DNA of 64,000 bases, taken from assembly GCF_000266905.1 (NCBI RefSeq), contig NC_018027.1, positions 372,001-436,000 of the forward strand. The letters run 5' to 3'. Both the position numbers and the translations under genes were made by a program. Below, piece after piece: positions 52,846-63,646 of this stretch. The stretch comes from Mycolicibacterium chubuense NBB4. Lineage in GTDB: Bacteria > Actinomycetota > Actinomycetes > Mycobacteriales > Mycobacteriaceae. A model generated the notes under the pieces. The model saw nothing but the letters and a program-made list of their open reading frames with translations. It made no database searches and was not told where the DNA came from. Positions within the stretch are counted from its first letter, which is position 1; every line of letters begins with the position of its first letter.

Positions 52846-54244
52846 CGGGCAGACGCCAACCGTGCGGGCCCGGCAGTTCGAGCGCGGAATCCGGCCCCCA
52901 CGAGCCCTTTTCGTACGGTTGCACTGGCGGCGGGTTGTCGAGCACCGGCTGGCACACCTGCCAGAGGCGGTCGACCTCGTCGGCGCGCGCGAACAGCGTC
53001 TGGTCGCCGTGCATCACATCCAGCAGCAGCCGTTCGTACGCGTCGAGGGCGTCGTCGCGCTGGTCCCGCGGGGTCAGTTCCAGCCGCGAGCTGACACACT
53101 CGATCGCGAGTTCGGGGCCCGGCCGCTTGACGTTGAGGTCGAGCACGGCGACGGGCGTGCCGGTCAGGTCGAGCACCAGTTCGTTGGGCGCCGAACCGCC
53201 GCCGTCGAACAGGTCGGGAGGCGTGCGGAACGTCAGCGTCACGGTTCTGCGGTTGGCGGCGAGGGCTTTTCCGGTGCGGAGGTAGAACGGGACACCGCGC
53301 CAGCGGTCGTTGTCCACGAATGCCTCGAGCGCGACGTACGTCTCCACCTCGGAGTCTTCGGCGACGTCGTCCTCGTCGCGGTAGCCCGTGTACTGCCCGA
53401 ACACGACGCGGGAGGGGTCCAGGGGCCGAAGAGCGTCGAAGACGCGGGCCTTCTCGTCGCGCAGGGTGTCGGCGTCCAGGCGCGCCGGCGGCTCCATCGC
53501 GATGAAGCCCAGCACCTGGCACAGGTGCGTGGACACCATGTCGCGGAAGCATCCGGTCGCCTCGTAGAAGCTGCCCCGGCCCTCCAGCGCGATGTCTTCC
53601 GGGACGTCGATCTGGACCGACTCGAGATGCTCTCTGTTCCAGGCGGGTTCGATGAGCCCGTTGGCGAAGCGGAGCGCGAGGATGTTCTGCACGGCCTCCT
53701 TGCCGAGGAAGTGGTCGATGCGGTAGACGCGGTCCTCGTCGACGACCGACGCGGTGGTGTCGCCCAGCCGGCGCGAGCTCTCGAGGTCGGTGCCGAACGG
53801 CTTCTCGACGATCAGCCGGGCACCGTCGGCCAGCCCTTCGCGCCCCAGCATCGTGATCATCGATTGCATGGCCTTGGGCGGCACCGACAGATAGATCAGC
53901 GTGCGCGCCTCGTCTCCCAGCTTCTTCTGCGCCTCCCGCACCCGCGCGGTCAGCGCGGCGCCGTCGTCGTCGCTGGCGGCCTCGAACTGCAACCGGCCCA
54001 CCAGGTCGTCGAGCACCGATGCGTCGGGGTCGTCGACCGACTCGGACAATCCGTCGCGCACCGAGTCGCGGAACTCGTCCTCGCTGTCGGGTGCGCTGCG
54101 GCCCGAACCGATGACGGTGTACTCGTCGGGCAGCCGGCCCGCGGCGGCGAGCCGGTAGAGGCTGGGAAACAGCATGCGGCGCGCGAGGTCTCCGCGGGCG
54201 CCGAAGAGAACGAGAACCAGTGGGTCGGTGACGCGATCGGTCAC
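52838..54244 (-). CDS. zwf: glucose-6-phosphate 1-dehydrogenase
   Basis: The product is 468 residues from the GTG at 54244 (GTGA overlap with the upstream stop). The coenzyme loop is LFGARGDLARR and the substrate motif RIDHFLGKEAVQN holds the catalytic His. The enzyme oxidises glucose-6-phosphate to 6-phosphogluconolactone, making NADPH. Coupled translation with a disulfide reductase suggests NADPH supply for thiol redox. It is probably a second zwf, since mycobacteria usually carry the main one in the pentose-phosphate cluster. Confidence 0.93.
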   Translation of the reverse strand: MTDRVTDPLVLVLFGARGDLARRMLFPSLYRLAAAGRLPDEYTVIGSGRSAPDSEDEFRDSVRDGLSESVDDPDASVLDDLVGRLQFEAASDDDGAALTARVREAQKKLGDEARTLIYLSVPPKAMQSMITMLGREGLADGARLIVEKPFGTDLESSRRLGDTTASVVDEDRVYRIDHFLGKEAVQNILALRFANGLIEPAWNREHLESVQIDVPEDIALEGRGSFYEATGCFRDMVSTHLCQVLGFIAMEPPARLDADTLRDEKARVFDALRPLDPSRVVFGQYTGYRDEDDVAEDSEVETYVALEAFVDNDRWRGVPFYLRTGKALAANRRTVTLTFRTPPDLFDGGGSAPNELVLDLTGTPVAVLDLNVKRPGPELAIECVSSRLELTPRDQRDDALDAYERLLLDVMHGDQTLFARADEVDRLWQVCQPVLDNPPPVQPYEKGSWGPDSALELPGPHGWRLPDD

Positions 54245-55617
54245 GAGTCGGCCTTCCGTAGTGCCAGCAGGGCGTTTTCCACGACTTCGGCCAGCGCCGG
54301 ATGCACCCAGTACGGGCGATTCGCCAGCTCGTCGGCCTTGATGCCGAAGTTCATGGCCACGACGAAGACGTGGATCAGCGTCGCGGCCTGGGCGCCGAGG
54401 ATGTGCGCTCCCAGCAGAGTGCCGTCCGGTTCGGCGAGGACCTTGCACAGGCCCGTGTCGTCCTCCATCGCCCACCCGTAGGCGACGTCGGCATACTCCG
54501 CGAGCCCGACGCGGTAGTCGAGTCCGCTGTCGCGGCAGTCGTTTTCGGTGACGCCGATCGAGGCCATCTGCGGCACGGTGAACACCGCCGAGGGCACCAG
54601 CTCGTGGCTGACGGCCCGGAGGTCGTCCGGATGCAGCAGGTTGTGCTTGACCACAGCGGCTTCGCGGTTGGCGACATGCTTGAGCGGTACCGGAGTGCTG
54701 ACGTCGCCGAGGGCGAAGACGCCGTCGGCGCTGGTGCGGCAGTACTCGTCGACCGCGATGCGGCCGTCGTCGTGGGTGTCGATGCCGGCCTTGCCGACGT
54801 CGAGCCGGTCGCTGTTGGACCGCCGTCCGGCGGCCACCAGCAGCGTGTCGGCACGCACCACCGATCCGTCGTCGAGGCGGATCTCCAGATCGCCTGGTGC
54901 ACCGGCTAATTCAGTGACCTCGGTGCCGCACCGGATGTCGTAGCGGGAGCGCATCAGGTCGGTGTAGCGGGTGCGCAGCGCATCGTCCTGCGGGCCGCCG
55001 AGCAGCCGGCCGGACTTCTCGATGATCGTGATGTCGCTGCCGACGCTGGAGAACACGTGTGCCAGTTCCGCCGCGATGTACCCGCCGCCGAGGACGGCGA
55101 GGTGCCGCGGCGGAGAGTCGATGCGCATGACGGTGTCGGAGGTTTCGAAAGGCAGAGTCGATTTTGCGATCGGCGCGGGGATGACGGGCCGGCTTCCCGC
55201 GGCGACCACGACGCGCTCGGCGCTGATCTCGACGTCCGGGCCGTCCCCGGTCACCCGCAGTGCGCGCGGCGCGGTGAAGCGGCCGTGCCCGTCGTAGACG
55301 GTGATGAAGTCGCTGTCGCGGCGGCCTCGCTCCCCGGCGTCGGACACCGTGTCGGTGCGTCCGAACACGCGGTCGCGGACCGCCGCCCAGTGCATGCGGT
55401 GGTGGCCGGTCTCGATCCCCAGGTCGCCGGCGTTCGCGACGGTGTCGGCGATCTCGGCGGTGTAGGAGAGCATCTTCGACGGGATGCAGCCGTAATTGAC
55501 ACAGGTGCCGCCGAACTTGCGGTCGTCGACGATCGCGACATCGAGGTCGGCGAACCGGTCGTCGACCACCATGTTCCCCGAACCGGCGCCGATGACGACC
55601 AGATCGTGTGTCCGCAC
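54241..55617 (-). CDS. mtr: mycothione reductase-like FAD disulfide oxidoreductase
   Basis: The product is 458 residues, the length of mycothione reductase. FAD motif VVIGAGSGN near residue 7; redox-active pair in GGTCVNYGCIPSKM (Cys39 and Cys44); NAD(P) motif LAVLGGGYIAAELA; C-terminal YWVHPALAEVVENALL with the base His. It likely reduces mycothiol disulfide (or a related disulfide) with NADPH in the cytosol. Proper M. tuberculosis mtr lies elsewhere, so this may be a second copy. First gene of the mtr-zwf-GH15 operon. Confidence 0.88.
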   Translation of the reverse strand: MRTHDLVVIGAGSGNMVVDDRFADLDVAIVDDRKFGGTCVNYGCIPSKMLSYTAEIADTVANAGDLGIETGHHRMHWAAVRDRVFGRTDTVSDAGERGRRDSDFITVYDGHGRFTAPRALRVTGDGPDVEISAERVVVAAGSRPVIPAPIAKSTLPFETSDTVMRIDSPPRHLAVLGGGYIAAELAHVFSSVGSDITIIEKSGRLLGGPQDDALRTRYTDLMRSRYDIRCGTEVTELAGAPGDLEIRLDDGSVVRADTLLVAAGRRSNSDRLDVGKAGIDTHDDGRIAVDEYCRTSADGVFALGDVSTPVPLKHVANREAAVVKHNLLHPDDLRAVSHELVPSAVFTVPQMASIGVTENDCRDSGLDYRVGLAEYADVAYGWAMEDDTGLCKVLAEPDGTLLGAHILGAQAATLIHVFVVAMNFGIKADELANRPYWVHPALAEVVENALLALRKADS

Positions 55618-55713
55618 CCGGCTGCTGTTCCCGGAACACGTTCGGCGTCAAACCCCGCCGGTGTGAACGGACTGTGACAGCGGGTCAGCGGGCTCCTCGG
55701 GGGGCCCGCGGGG

Positions 55714-56271
55714 TCAGAACGACTCGACACCCTCGACGCGCACGACCATGCCGTGGCCGGTGGCGTCGTTGGTGAAGCGGGTGCCGTCCTCGGTCGCATC
55801 GATCGTCCAGCCCAGCGCCGAGTACGTCCGGTAGTCGAGTGTGACCGCCGGGATGGCGCCCAGGTTGCCGAGCACCCAGCTCGTCCGCCCGTCGGCGGTG
55901 AGCCGCACACCGTTGGCCGGTTCGCCCTCGACCTCGGGCGCGTTGGTGAAGGCCGATTCGCAGTCGACCTCCTGCTCGTTGAGCTGGCAGCGGGTCTTGC
56001 CCGACTTGGTCTGGATGAAGACGTAGCCGTTCTGCGGGGCCAGCACCTCGCCGCTGCCGGGCGCGCGCGACGTCGTGGGGGCCGGCTGCGACGGGGTGGC
56101 CGACGGTGACGTCGGCGGCGGGGTGGAGCGGCTCGGGCGCGGGGTCGGGAAGTTCGGTTCGGTGCCGCCCGTGTCAGGGCTCCGGGTGGCGGTGCCCTCG
56201 ATCGAGGACTGACAGCCGGCGAGCACAGCGGTGGCCGCCAGCACACCTGCGATCGCCAGCCGCGTCTTCAC
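55714..56271 (-). CDS. lpqJ: lipoprotein LpqJ-like
   Basis: The product is 185 residues. The signal peptide MKTRLAIAGVLAATAVLAGCQSS has the lipobox LAGC, with lipidation at Cys20. A Pro/Ser/Thr linker (about residues 35-70) precedes a folded domain with FIQTKSGKTRCQLNEQEVDCESAF, probably one disulfide, and a C-terminal RVEGVESF. The position upstream of dnaK and downstream of iniC matches lpqJ (Rv0344c). It is attached to the outer face of the plasma membrane. Function unknown. Confidence 0.85.
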   Translation of the reverse strand: MKTRLAIAGVLAATAVLAGCQSSIEGTATRSPDTGGTEPNFPTPRPSRSTPPPTSPSATPSQPAPTTSRAPGSGEVLAPQNGYVFIQTKSGKTRCQLNEQEVDCESAFTNAPEVEGEPANGVRLTADGRTSWVLGNLGAIPAVTLDYRTYSALGWTIDATEDGTRFTNDATGHGMVVRVEGVESF

Positions 56272-56445
56272 CCGTCCAGCCTACGCACGATGTGGCTGTT
56301 GTGACGCAAGTGACTCGCGGAGTGGGCGCGGTCGCCGAGCCCGGCCGGACGGCTGCAATCCGGCGCGAGATCGCGACCGGGAATCTCAGTTCGCCGGCGG
56401 GCGGTGGGAACAAATCCCCCGCAAGCCCCGTTGACCCCATCGACA

Positions 56446-56466
56446 GTTGAGTGCAGTTGACTCAAG
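56446..56466 (+). promoter_or_regulatory. HAIR operator (HspR binding site) upstream of dnaK
   Basis: GTTGAGT (56446-56452), a 7-base spacer, ACTCAAG (56460-56466). It differs from the HAIR consensus CTTGAGT-N7-ACTCAAG at one position. A TTGACA (-35-like) hexamer starts at 56473. HspR with DnaK as co-repressor is the established regulator of such sites. Confidence 0.85.
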
Positions 56467-56528
56467 TCTGAGTTGACACGACAGTGTCGACAGGAGCAGT
56501 CTTGAGCCCGGTGCACTCAGTTCCTTAA

Positions 56529-59032
<2,504 letters not shown>

Positions 59033-59080
59033 GAATTGACCGACACGAGAACAACGAGCAGGTGGAGGAGGTGACGCGGT

Positions 59081-60265
59081 ATGGCCCAGCGCGAGTGGGT
59101 TGAGAAAGACTTCTACAAGGAGCTCGGCGTCGCCTCCGACGCCAGCCAAGACGAGATCAAGCGGGCCGCCCGCAAGATTCTCGCCGAGAACCATCCCGAC
59201 CGGAACCCGGGCAACTCCGCGGCCGAGGAACGGTACAAAGCCGCCTCGGAAGCCAAGGAGGTGCTGACCGATCCGGCAAAGCGCAAGGAGTACGACGAGA
59301 CCCGCCGGCTGTTCGCAGGCGGCGGGTTCGGTCGGGGGCGCTTCCGTGGCGACGGTGGCGGATTCGGCGGGTTCGGCGCGGGCGACGGGCAGGAGTTCAA
59401 CCTCAACGACTTGTTCGACGCCGCCGGCCAGACCGGTGGAGCGAACATCGGGGATCTGTTCGGCGGGCTCTTCGGCCGGGGCGCTGCGCAACCGCGCCCG
59501 AGCCGTCCGCGCCGCGGCAACGACCTCGAGACCGAGACCGAGCTCAGCTTCCTGGAAGCGACCAAGGGCGTGGCGATGCCGCTGCGGCTCACCAGCCCTG
59601 CGCCGTGCACGAACTGTCATGGCAGTGGCGCACGCCCGGGCACCAGCCCCAAGGTGTGTCCCACCTGCAACGGCGCCGGCGTCGTCAGCCGCAACCAGGG
59701 GGCGTTCGGATTCTCCGAGCCATGCACGGAATGCCGCGGCAGCGGGTCGATCATCGAGCACCCGTGTGACGAGTGCAAGGGCACCGGCGTGACCACCCGG
59801 ACCCGCACCATCAACGTGCGGATACCTCCGGGCGTCGAGGACGGGCAGCGGATCCGGCTGGCCGGCCAGGGCGAAGCCGGGTTGCGCGGCGCACCGTCGG
59901 GCGACCTGTATGTGACCGTCCACGTCCGGCCGGACAAGGTGTTCGGCCGCAACGGTGACGACCTGACGGTGACCGTTCCGGTGAGCTTCCACGAATTGGC
60001 ACTGGGTACAACACTTTCCGTGCCCACCCTGGAGGGCAAGGTCGGTGTGCGGGTGCCGAAGGGCACGTCGGACGGCCGCATCCTGCGCGTCCGCGGACGC
60101 GGCGTGCCGAAGCGCTCCGGTGGGCATGGCGACCTGCTGGTCACGGTGAAGGTGGCTGTGCCGCCCCATCTCGAGGGTGAGGCCGCCGAGGCGCTCGAGG
60201 CCTATGCGAAAGCCGAACGCGCGAGCGGGTTCGACCCGCGGGCGGGATGGGCCGGTGCCAAATGA
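59081..60265 (+). CDS. dnaJ1: chaperone DnaJ (DnaJ1)
   Basis: The product is 394 residues from the ATG at 59081, behind GGAGGAGG. The J-domain has HPD in ENHPDRNPG. A Gly/Phe-rich linker and four zinc-finger CxxCxGxG repeats follow: CTNCHGSG, CPTCNGAG, CTECRGSG, CDECKGTG. The C-terminal substrate-binding domain is complete. It delivers clients to DnaK and stimulates its ATPase. The stop overlaps the hspR start in ATGA. Confidence 0.97.
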   Translation: MAQREWVEKDFYKELGVASDASQDEIKRAARKILAENHPDRNPGNSAAEERYKAASEAKEVLTDPAKRKEYDETRRLFAGGGFGRGRFRGDGGGFGGFGAGDGQEFNLNDLFDAAGQTGGANIGDLFGGLFGRGAAQPRPSRPRRGNDLETETELSFLEATKGVAMPLRLTSPAPCTNCHGSGARPGTSPKVCPTCNGAGVVSRNQGAFGFSEPCTECRGSGSIIEHPCDECKGTGVTTRTRTINVRIPPGVEDGQRIRLAGQGEAGLRGAPSGDLYVTVHVRPDKVFGRNGDDLTVTVPVSFHELALGTTLSVPTLEGKVGVRVPKGTSDGRILRVRGRGVPKRSGGHGDLLVTVKVAVPPHLEGEAAEALEAYAKAERASGFDPRAGWAGAK

Positions 60266-60630
60266 CCGCCGGCCGGAAGGACGAAGCGACGAGGACGTTT
60301 CTGATCTCTGTCGCCGCCGAGCTGGCCGGTATGCACGCGCAGACGCTGCGCACCTATGACCGGCTCGGCCTGGTCAGCCCTCAGCGCAGTTCCGGTGGGG
60401 GACGGCGTTATTCACAGCGCGACGTCGAGCTGCTCCGTGAGGTGCAGCGGCTGTCGCAGGACGAAGGCGTCAACCTCGCCGGGATCAAGCGGATCATCGA
60501 GCTGACCAACCAGGTCGAGGCGTTGCAGGCGCGGGTGCGCGAACTCAGCGATGAGGTCGACCATCTGCGGTCCCAGCCCCGCGCCAAGAGCACCGCGCTG
60601 GTGGTGTGGCAGCCGCGCCACCAACGCTGA
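60262..60630 (+). CDS. hspR: MerR-family heat-shock repressor HspR
   Basis: The product is 122 residues from the ATG at 60262. The helix-turn-helix is TFLISVAAELAGMHAQTLRTYDRLGLV, followed by the wing SPQRSSGGGRRYSQRD and a coiled coil (QVEALQARVRELSDEVDHLRS). It binds HAIR sites and represses the dnaK operon, with DnaK as co-repressor. Last gene of the operon. Confidence 0.96.
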   Translation: MTAGRKDEATRTFLISVAAELAGMHAQTLRTYDRLGLVSPQRSSGGGRRYSQRDVELLREVQRLSQDEGVNLAGIKRIIELTNQVEALQARVRELSDEVDHLRSQPRAKSTALVVWQPRHQR

Positions 60631-60643
60631 ACCATCGCCGAAC

Positions 60644-60690
60644 TTGCATTCCGCGTGGGGTTTTCACGAAAATCCGCACGCGGAATGCAA
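60644..60690. terminator. long hairpin, bidirectional terminator after hspR
   Basis: TTGCATTCCGCGTG (60644-60657) pairs perfectly over 14 bases with CACGCGGAATGCAA (60677-60690). The 19-base interior (GGGTTTTCACGAAAATCCG) can itself pair. It lies between hspR and the convergent aldose epimerase gene. Confidence 0.75.
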
Positions 60691-60699
60691 TTTCGGCGG

Positions 60700-61602
60700 C
60701 TAGCTGACCGTGATGCGGAACCGGGCCACTGCCGACTCGCCCGGCTGCACCTCGTGGTAGCCCCCGCGGCGGAGCGCGTCGGTCGGAGCGGCCATCGGCT
60801 CGAAGCACACGACGTCGTCGTCGCCCGGCGCGAAAACCTGGGCGGCGGTGAACCCTTCGTCGAAGTGGACCTCGATGCGGCGGTCGCCGCCGGAGAGCGC
60901 GAACACCGACCCCGGCGCCACCTCGTCGAAACCGTCGTCGATGAACTTGTCGCCCAACGATTCTGACGCGGCGGGGCGCTGCTCCACACGCCCGGTGGGG
61001 ATGCCCCACGCGTTCACCGGCTGATACCGCATCGCCGGTGTCTCGATCTGCCACTGCGCCCGCGGGACGCCCGGCAGCTGCAGATACGGGTGGAACCCGA
61101 AACACAGCGGCACCCGCGAACCCGTCGTCGCCGTGACCGTCGTGGTCACCGTCAGCGTGCGGTCGCGCAGCGTGATGTCCAGTGTCAGCAGATGCGGGAA
61201 GGGGAACGTCGCCAGCAGCGCCGGGCGGGCCGCGAAGTCCAGCTCCGCCGTCAGCTGCGACTCCAGCATCGCCGTGACGGTCCAGTCCTTGTAGCCGCCT
61301 AACGTGCCGTGGATCGGCACGCCGTGCTGGTCGGTGCGCACGCCCCCGGTCCCCGGCGTGAGCGTCACCACCGCGCCGTCCACGCCGTAGCCCATGCTGG
61401 AAAGCCGGTTCGCCCACGGATACAGGATCGGGATCCCCATCGTCTTATGGTTGGACACATAGGCTTGCAGTCCGCGGCGCTGGCCGAGCAGCTCCACGCC
61501 GTCGTCGGACAGCGACGTGGCGACCATGCCGGCATTCGGGACGTAGGTGGCGGTCAGCGCCGAGGACGGATCACGCAGGGTGACGGCTTCGAAATCGTCC
61601 AT
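60700..61602 (-). CDS. aldose 1-epimerase family protein
   Basis: The product is 300 residues from the ATG at 61602. Galactose-mutarotase-like motifs: GVPIHGTLGGYKDW (first catalytic His region), CFGFHPYLQLPG (second His) and FDEGFTAAQVFAPGDDD. The last element carries the acid Glu region near the C-terminus. It interconverts alpha- and beta-anomers of sugars. It is separated by a 23-base gap from the upstream flavohaemoprotein on the same strand, so the two may be co-transcribed. Confidence 0.88.
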   Translation of the reverse strand: MDDFEAVTLRDPSSALTATYVPNAGMVATSLSDDGVELLGQRRGLQAYVSNHKTMGIPILYPWANRLSSMGYGVDGAVVTLTPGTGGVRTDQHGVPIHGTLGGYKDWTVTAMLESQLTAELDFAARPALLATFPFPHLLTLDITLRDRTLTVTTTVTATTGSRVPLCFGFHPYLQLPGVPRAQWQIETPAMRYQPVNAWGIPTGRVEQRPAASESLGDKFIDDGFDEVAPGSVFALSGGDRRIEVHFDEGFTAAQVFAPGDDDVVCFEPMAAPTDALRRGGYHEVQPGESAVARFRITVS

Positions 61603-61625
61603 GACCCGATCCTGCCACGGCCGCT

Positions 61626-62792
61626 TCAGGACGCCGGTGGATCGTGGTGAATGCGTTCCGGGGGTGTGCCTTTGGCGATCAGCGCGGCCTTGGTGGCCGC
61701 GACCATCGCCGGCCCGCCGCACAGCAGGACCTGGCGATCGCTCCAGCTCCCGTAGCGGGTCACCACCTCGGGCAGCGTGCCGGTCTGTCGCACGTGCAGC
61801 CCCCGCGGCGGCGTGACGTCGGGATACCGGCTCGCCCAGGGCGGATCGAAGTTCAGCTCCGAGACCGGGGTCACCGACAGCCACGGGTTGGTCGAGGCGA
61901 TCTCCCAGAGCGTGCGCAGATCATAGAGCTCACACGGGTGCTTGGCCCCGAAGAACAGATGCACGCGGGGGTTCACCGCGAACCGGCTGAGGTCCATGAT
62001 CAGCGCCCGCAGCGGCGCCAGCCCGGTGCTGCCCGCGACCATCAGCACGTCGCCGTCCTCGCGGTCGACCTGCATCGCGCCGTGCGGAGTGGCCAACCGC
62101 CAGCGATCACCCGGGCGCGCCTCGCCGACGATCGAGGTGCTGACCATGCCGCCCGGGACCGAGCGGACGTGGAATTCGACATAGCCCTGCGGATCGGCCG
62201 GGATCGCGGGACTCAGATAGCGCCACCGGCGCGGCCACTGCGGAATCTGGACCGGGACGTACTGGCCGGCGTAGTAGTGCAAGGGATGGTCCATCCGCAG
62301 CCGGATCACCGACACGTCGCGGGTCGGGCGCAGGTGTTCGAGCACCGTGCCGTCGCAGAACGGGGGACTGGTCTCCGCATCGGCGGCCCCGCTCATCACC
62401 CCGACGACCAACGTCACGACGTCGTCGACCACCTCGGCCAGCCGCGGTTCCCAGATCCCGGCGAGCCGAGCGCGCAACGTGGCCCCCAGCGCGTCCTTCA
62501 GGGACTCGTAATGCGCCTGCGTGACGCCGTACTTGCGGTGGTCTCGACCCAGCTGGGCCAGAAAGCCGACGGGCTCCTCGGCGCGCTGGGCGATCAGCTC
62601 ATCGCACAGCCAGCACAGCGCCTCGGCGAACACCCGGCGCTGTTTGTGCATGTCCGGCGGGAACAGGTCGCGCGCGGACAGGTCTCGCGCGAACCACCGG
62701 GTGTAGAACTCGGCGATCAGCGTCTCGCCGCCGTGGTCGACGTCCAGCGCGTCGCGCACGACGCGCAACGCTTCGCGGTCTTCGAGCCCCAC
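61626..62792 (-). CDS. flavohaemoprotein-like globin/FAD/NAD oxidoreductase (Rv0385 type)
   Basis: The product is 388 residues from the GTG at 62792, close to the ~390 of the M. tuberculosis Rv0385 relative. The N-terminal globin domain has the proximal His in GRDHRKYGV. The FAD domain has WRYLSPAIP and HVRSVPGGMVS. The NAD domain has MVAGSTGLAPLRALI and LLCGGPAMV. It probably detoxifies NO or reduces substrates with NADH. The C-terminus ERIHHDPPAS matches the family end. Confidence 0.87.
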   Translation of the reverse strand: MGLEDREALRVVRDALDVDHGGETLIAEFYTRWFARDLSARDLFPPDMHKQRRVFAEALCWLCDELIAQRAEEPVGFLAQLGRDHRKYGVTQAHYESLKDALGATLRARLAGIWEPRLAEVVDDVVTLVVGVMSGAADAETSPPFCDGTVLEHLRPTRDVSVIRLRMDHPLHYYAGQYVPVQIPQWPRRWRYLSPAIPADPQGYVEFHVRSVPGGMVSTSIVGEARPGDRWRLATPHGAMQVDREDGDVLMVAGSTGLAPLRALIMDLSRFAVNPRVHLFFGAKHPCELYDLRTLWEIASTNPWLSVTPVSELNFDPPWASRYPDVTPPRGLHVRQTGTLPEVVTRYGSWSDRQVLLCGGPAMVAATKAALIAKGTPPERIHHDPPAS

Positions 62793-62929
62793 GGCGACCG
62801 ATCCTAGGTCACGTGATCGGCTGTTTTCCGGCGGTGCAGGGCGGCGGTGACGACGACTGTGGCACCCGCCGGCGTCCAGCAAATCAGCACTGCCACCACG
62901 GTCGAGGCGCCGAGTTCACCCCGCCGCCC

Positions 62930-63544
62930 CTAGAACTGATTTCGTCCCAGCGTGCCGACGAACCGGGGGCCGAGTCGATCGAGCTCGTCGCGGTAGTGAT
63001 CGGCCCAGTCGCCGAAGGGTTGATGGGCCAGGTGCTCGTTGCGGAAACGGTCGTCCTCGGAGACCTCGGTGACGCAGAAGGGCGGGATCACCAGGTCGAC
63101 CACGGGCCCGTTGCGTTCGACCTCGGCCAGCAGCAGGGGACTGTTACCGCCCAGGAACCGGTCGATGACCCAGCCGTCCTCGCCGAGCCAGGCCGAGTAG
63201 CGGACCTTGACGACGACGTGATCCGCCCGGGCGACGATCTGTCCGGCGACCATGGGATCGAGGTCGCGTTCGGCTTCGTAGCGTGTTCCGCCGGCGGCCG
63301 GCCCCTTGGCGGTCATGGTGCCGATGGCATCGGCACCGAGTGCGTGCACCAGCTCGGCGGGCCGGGCCCCGAGCTCCGCAGGTGCCGGGCCCTGCAGGCG
63401 GACGCGGACCGCGTAACCGTCGGCTGCGAACAGATAAGCCTGCACGATCAGCACGGGGCGGGGGTCCAGCGCCGCGACCGAAGGTAGCTCCCTGACGTAG
63501 AACTTCCGCTCGAACTCGAAATCGCCGAACCCGGACTCAGACAT
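62930..63544 (-). CDS. CYTH-domain protein
   Basis: The product is 204 residues. The CYTH signature E-F-E-R-K-F near the start (DFEFERKFYVRELP) is followed by acidic and basic strands that line the triphosphate tunnel: YAVRVRLQG, GTMTAKGPA, DHVVVKVRYSAWLG. It likely hydrolyses inorganic triphosphate, or acts on a triphosphate ligand, with a divalent metal. The gene stands alone. A 137-base gap to the flavohaemoprotein shows nothing notable. Confidence 0.82.
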   Translation of the reverse strand: MSESGFGDFEFERKFYVRELPSVAALDPRPVLIVQAYLFAADGYAVRVRLQGPAPAELGARPAELVHALGADAIGTMTAKGPAAGGTRYEAERDLDPMVAGQIVARADHVVVKVRYSAWLGEDGWVIDRFLGGNSPLLLAEVERNGPVVDLVIPPFCVTEVSEDDRFRNEHLAHQPFGDWADHYRDELDRLGPRFVGTLGRNQF

Positions 63545-63646
63545 AGTCCGACGTTAGCCGCATCGCGCCGAGGGACAGGCCCGCCGAGGGGCGTGTCCGC
63601 CTCGGGTGTTCCGCCGGCGTCAGGCCCACCCGGAACCGGCCGGCCT

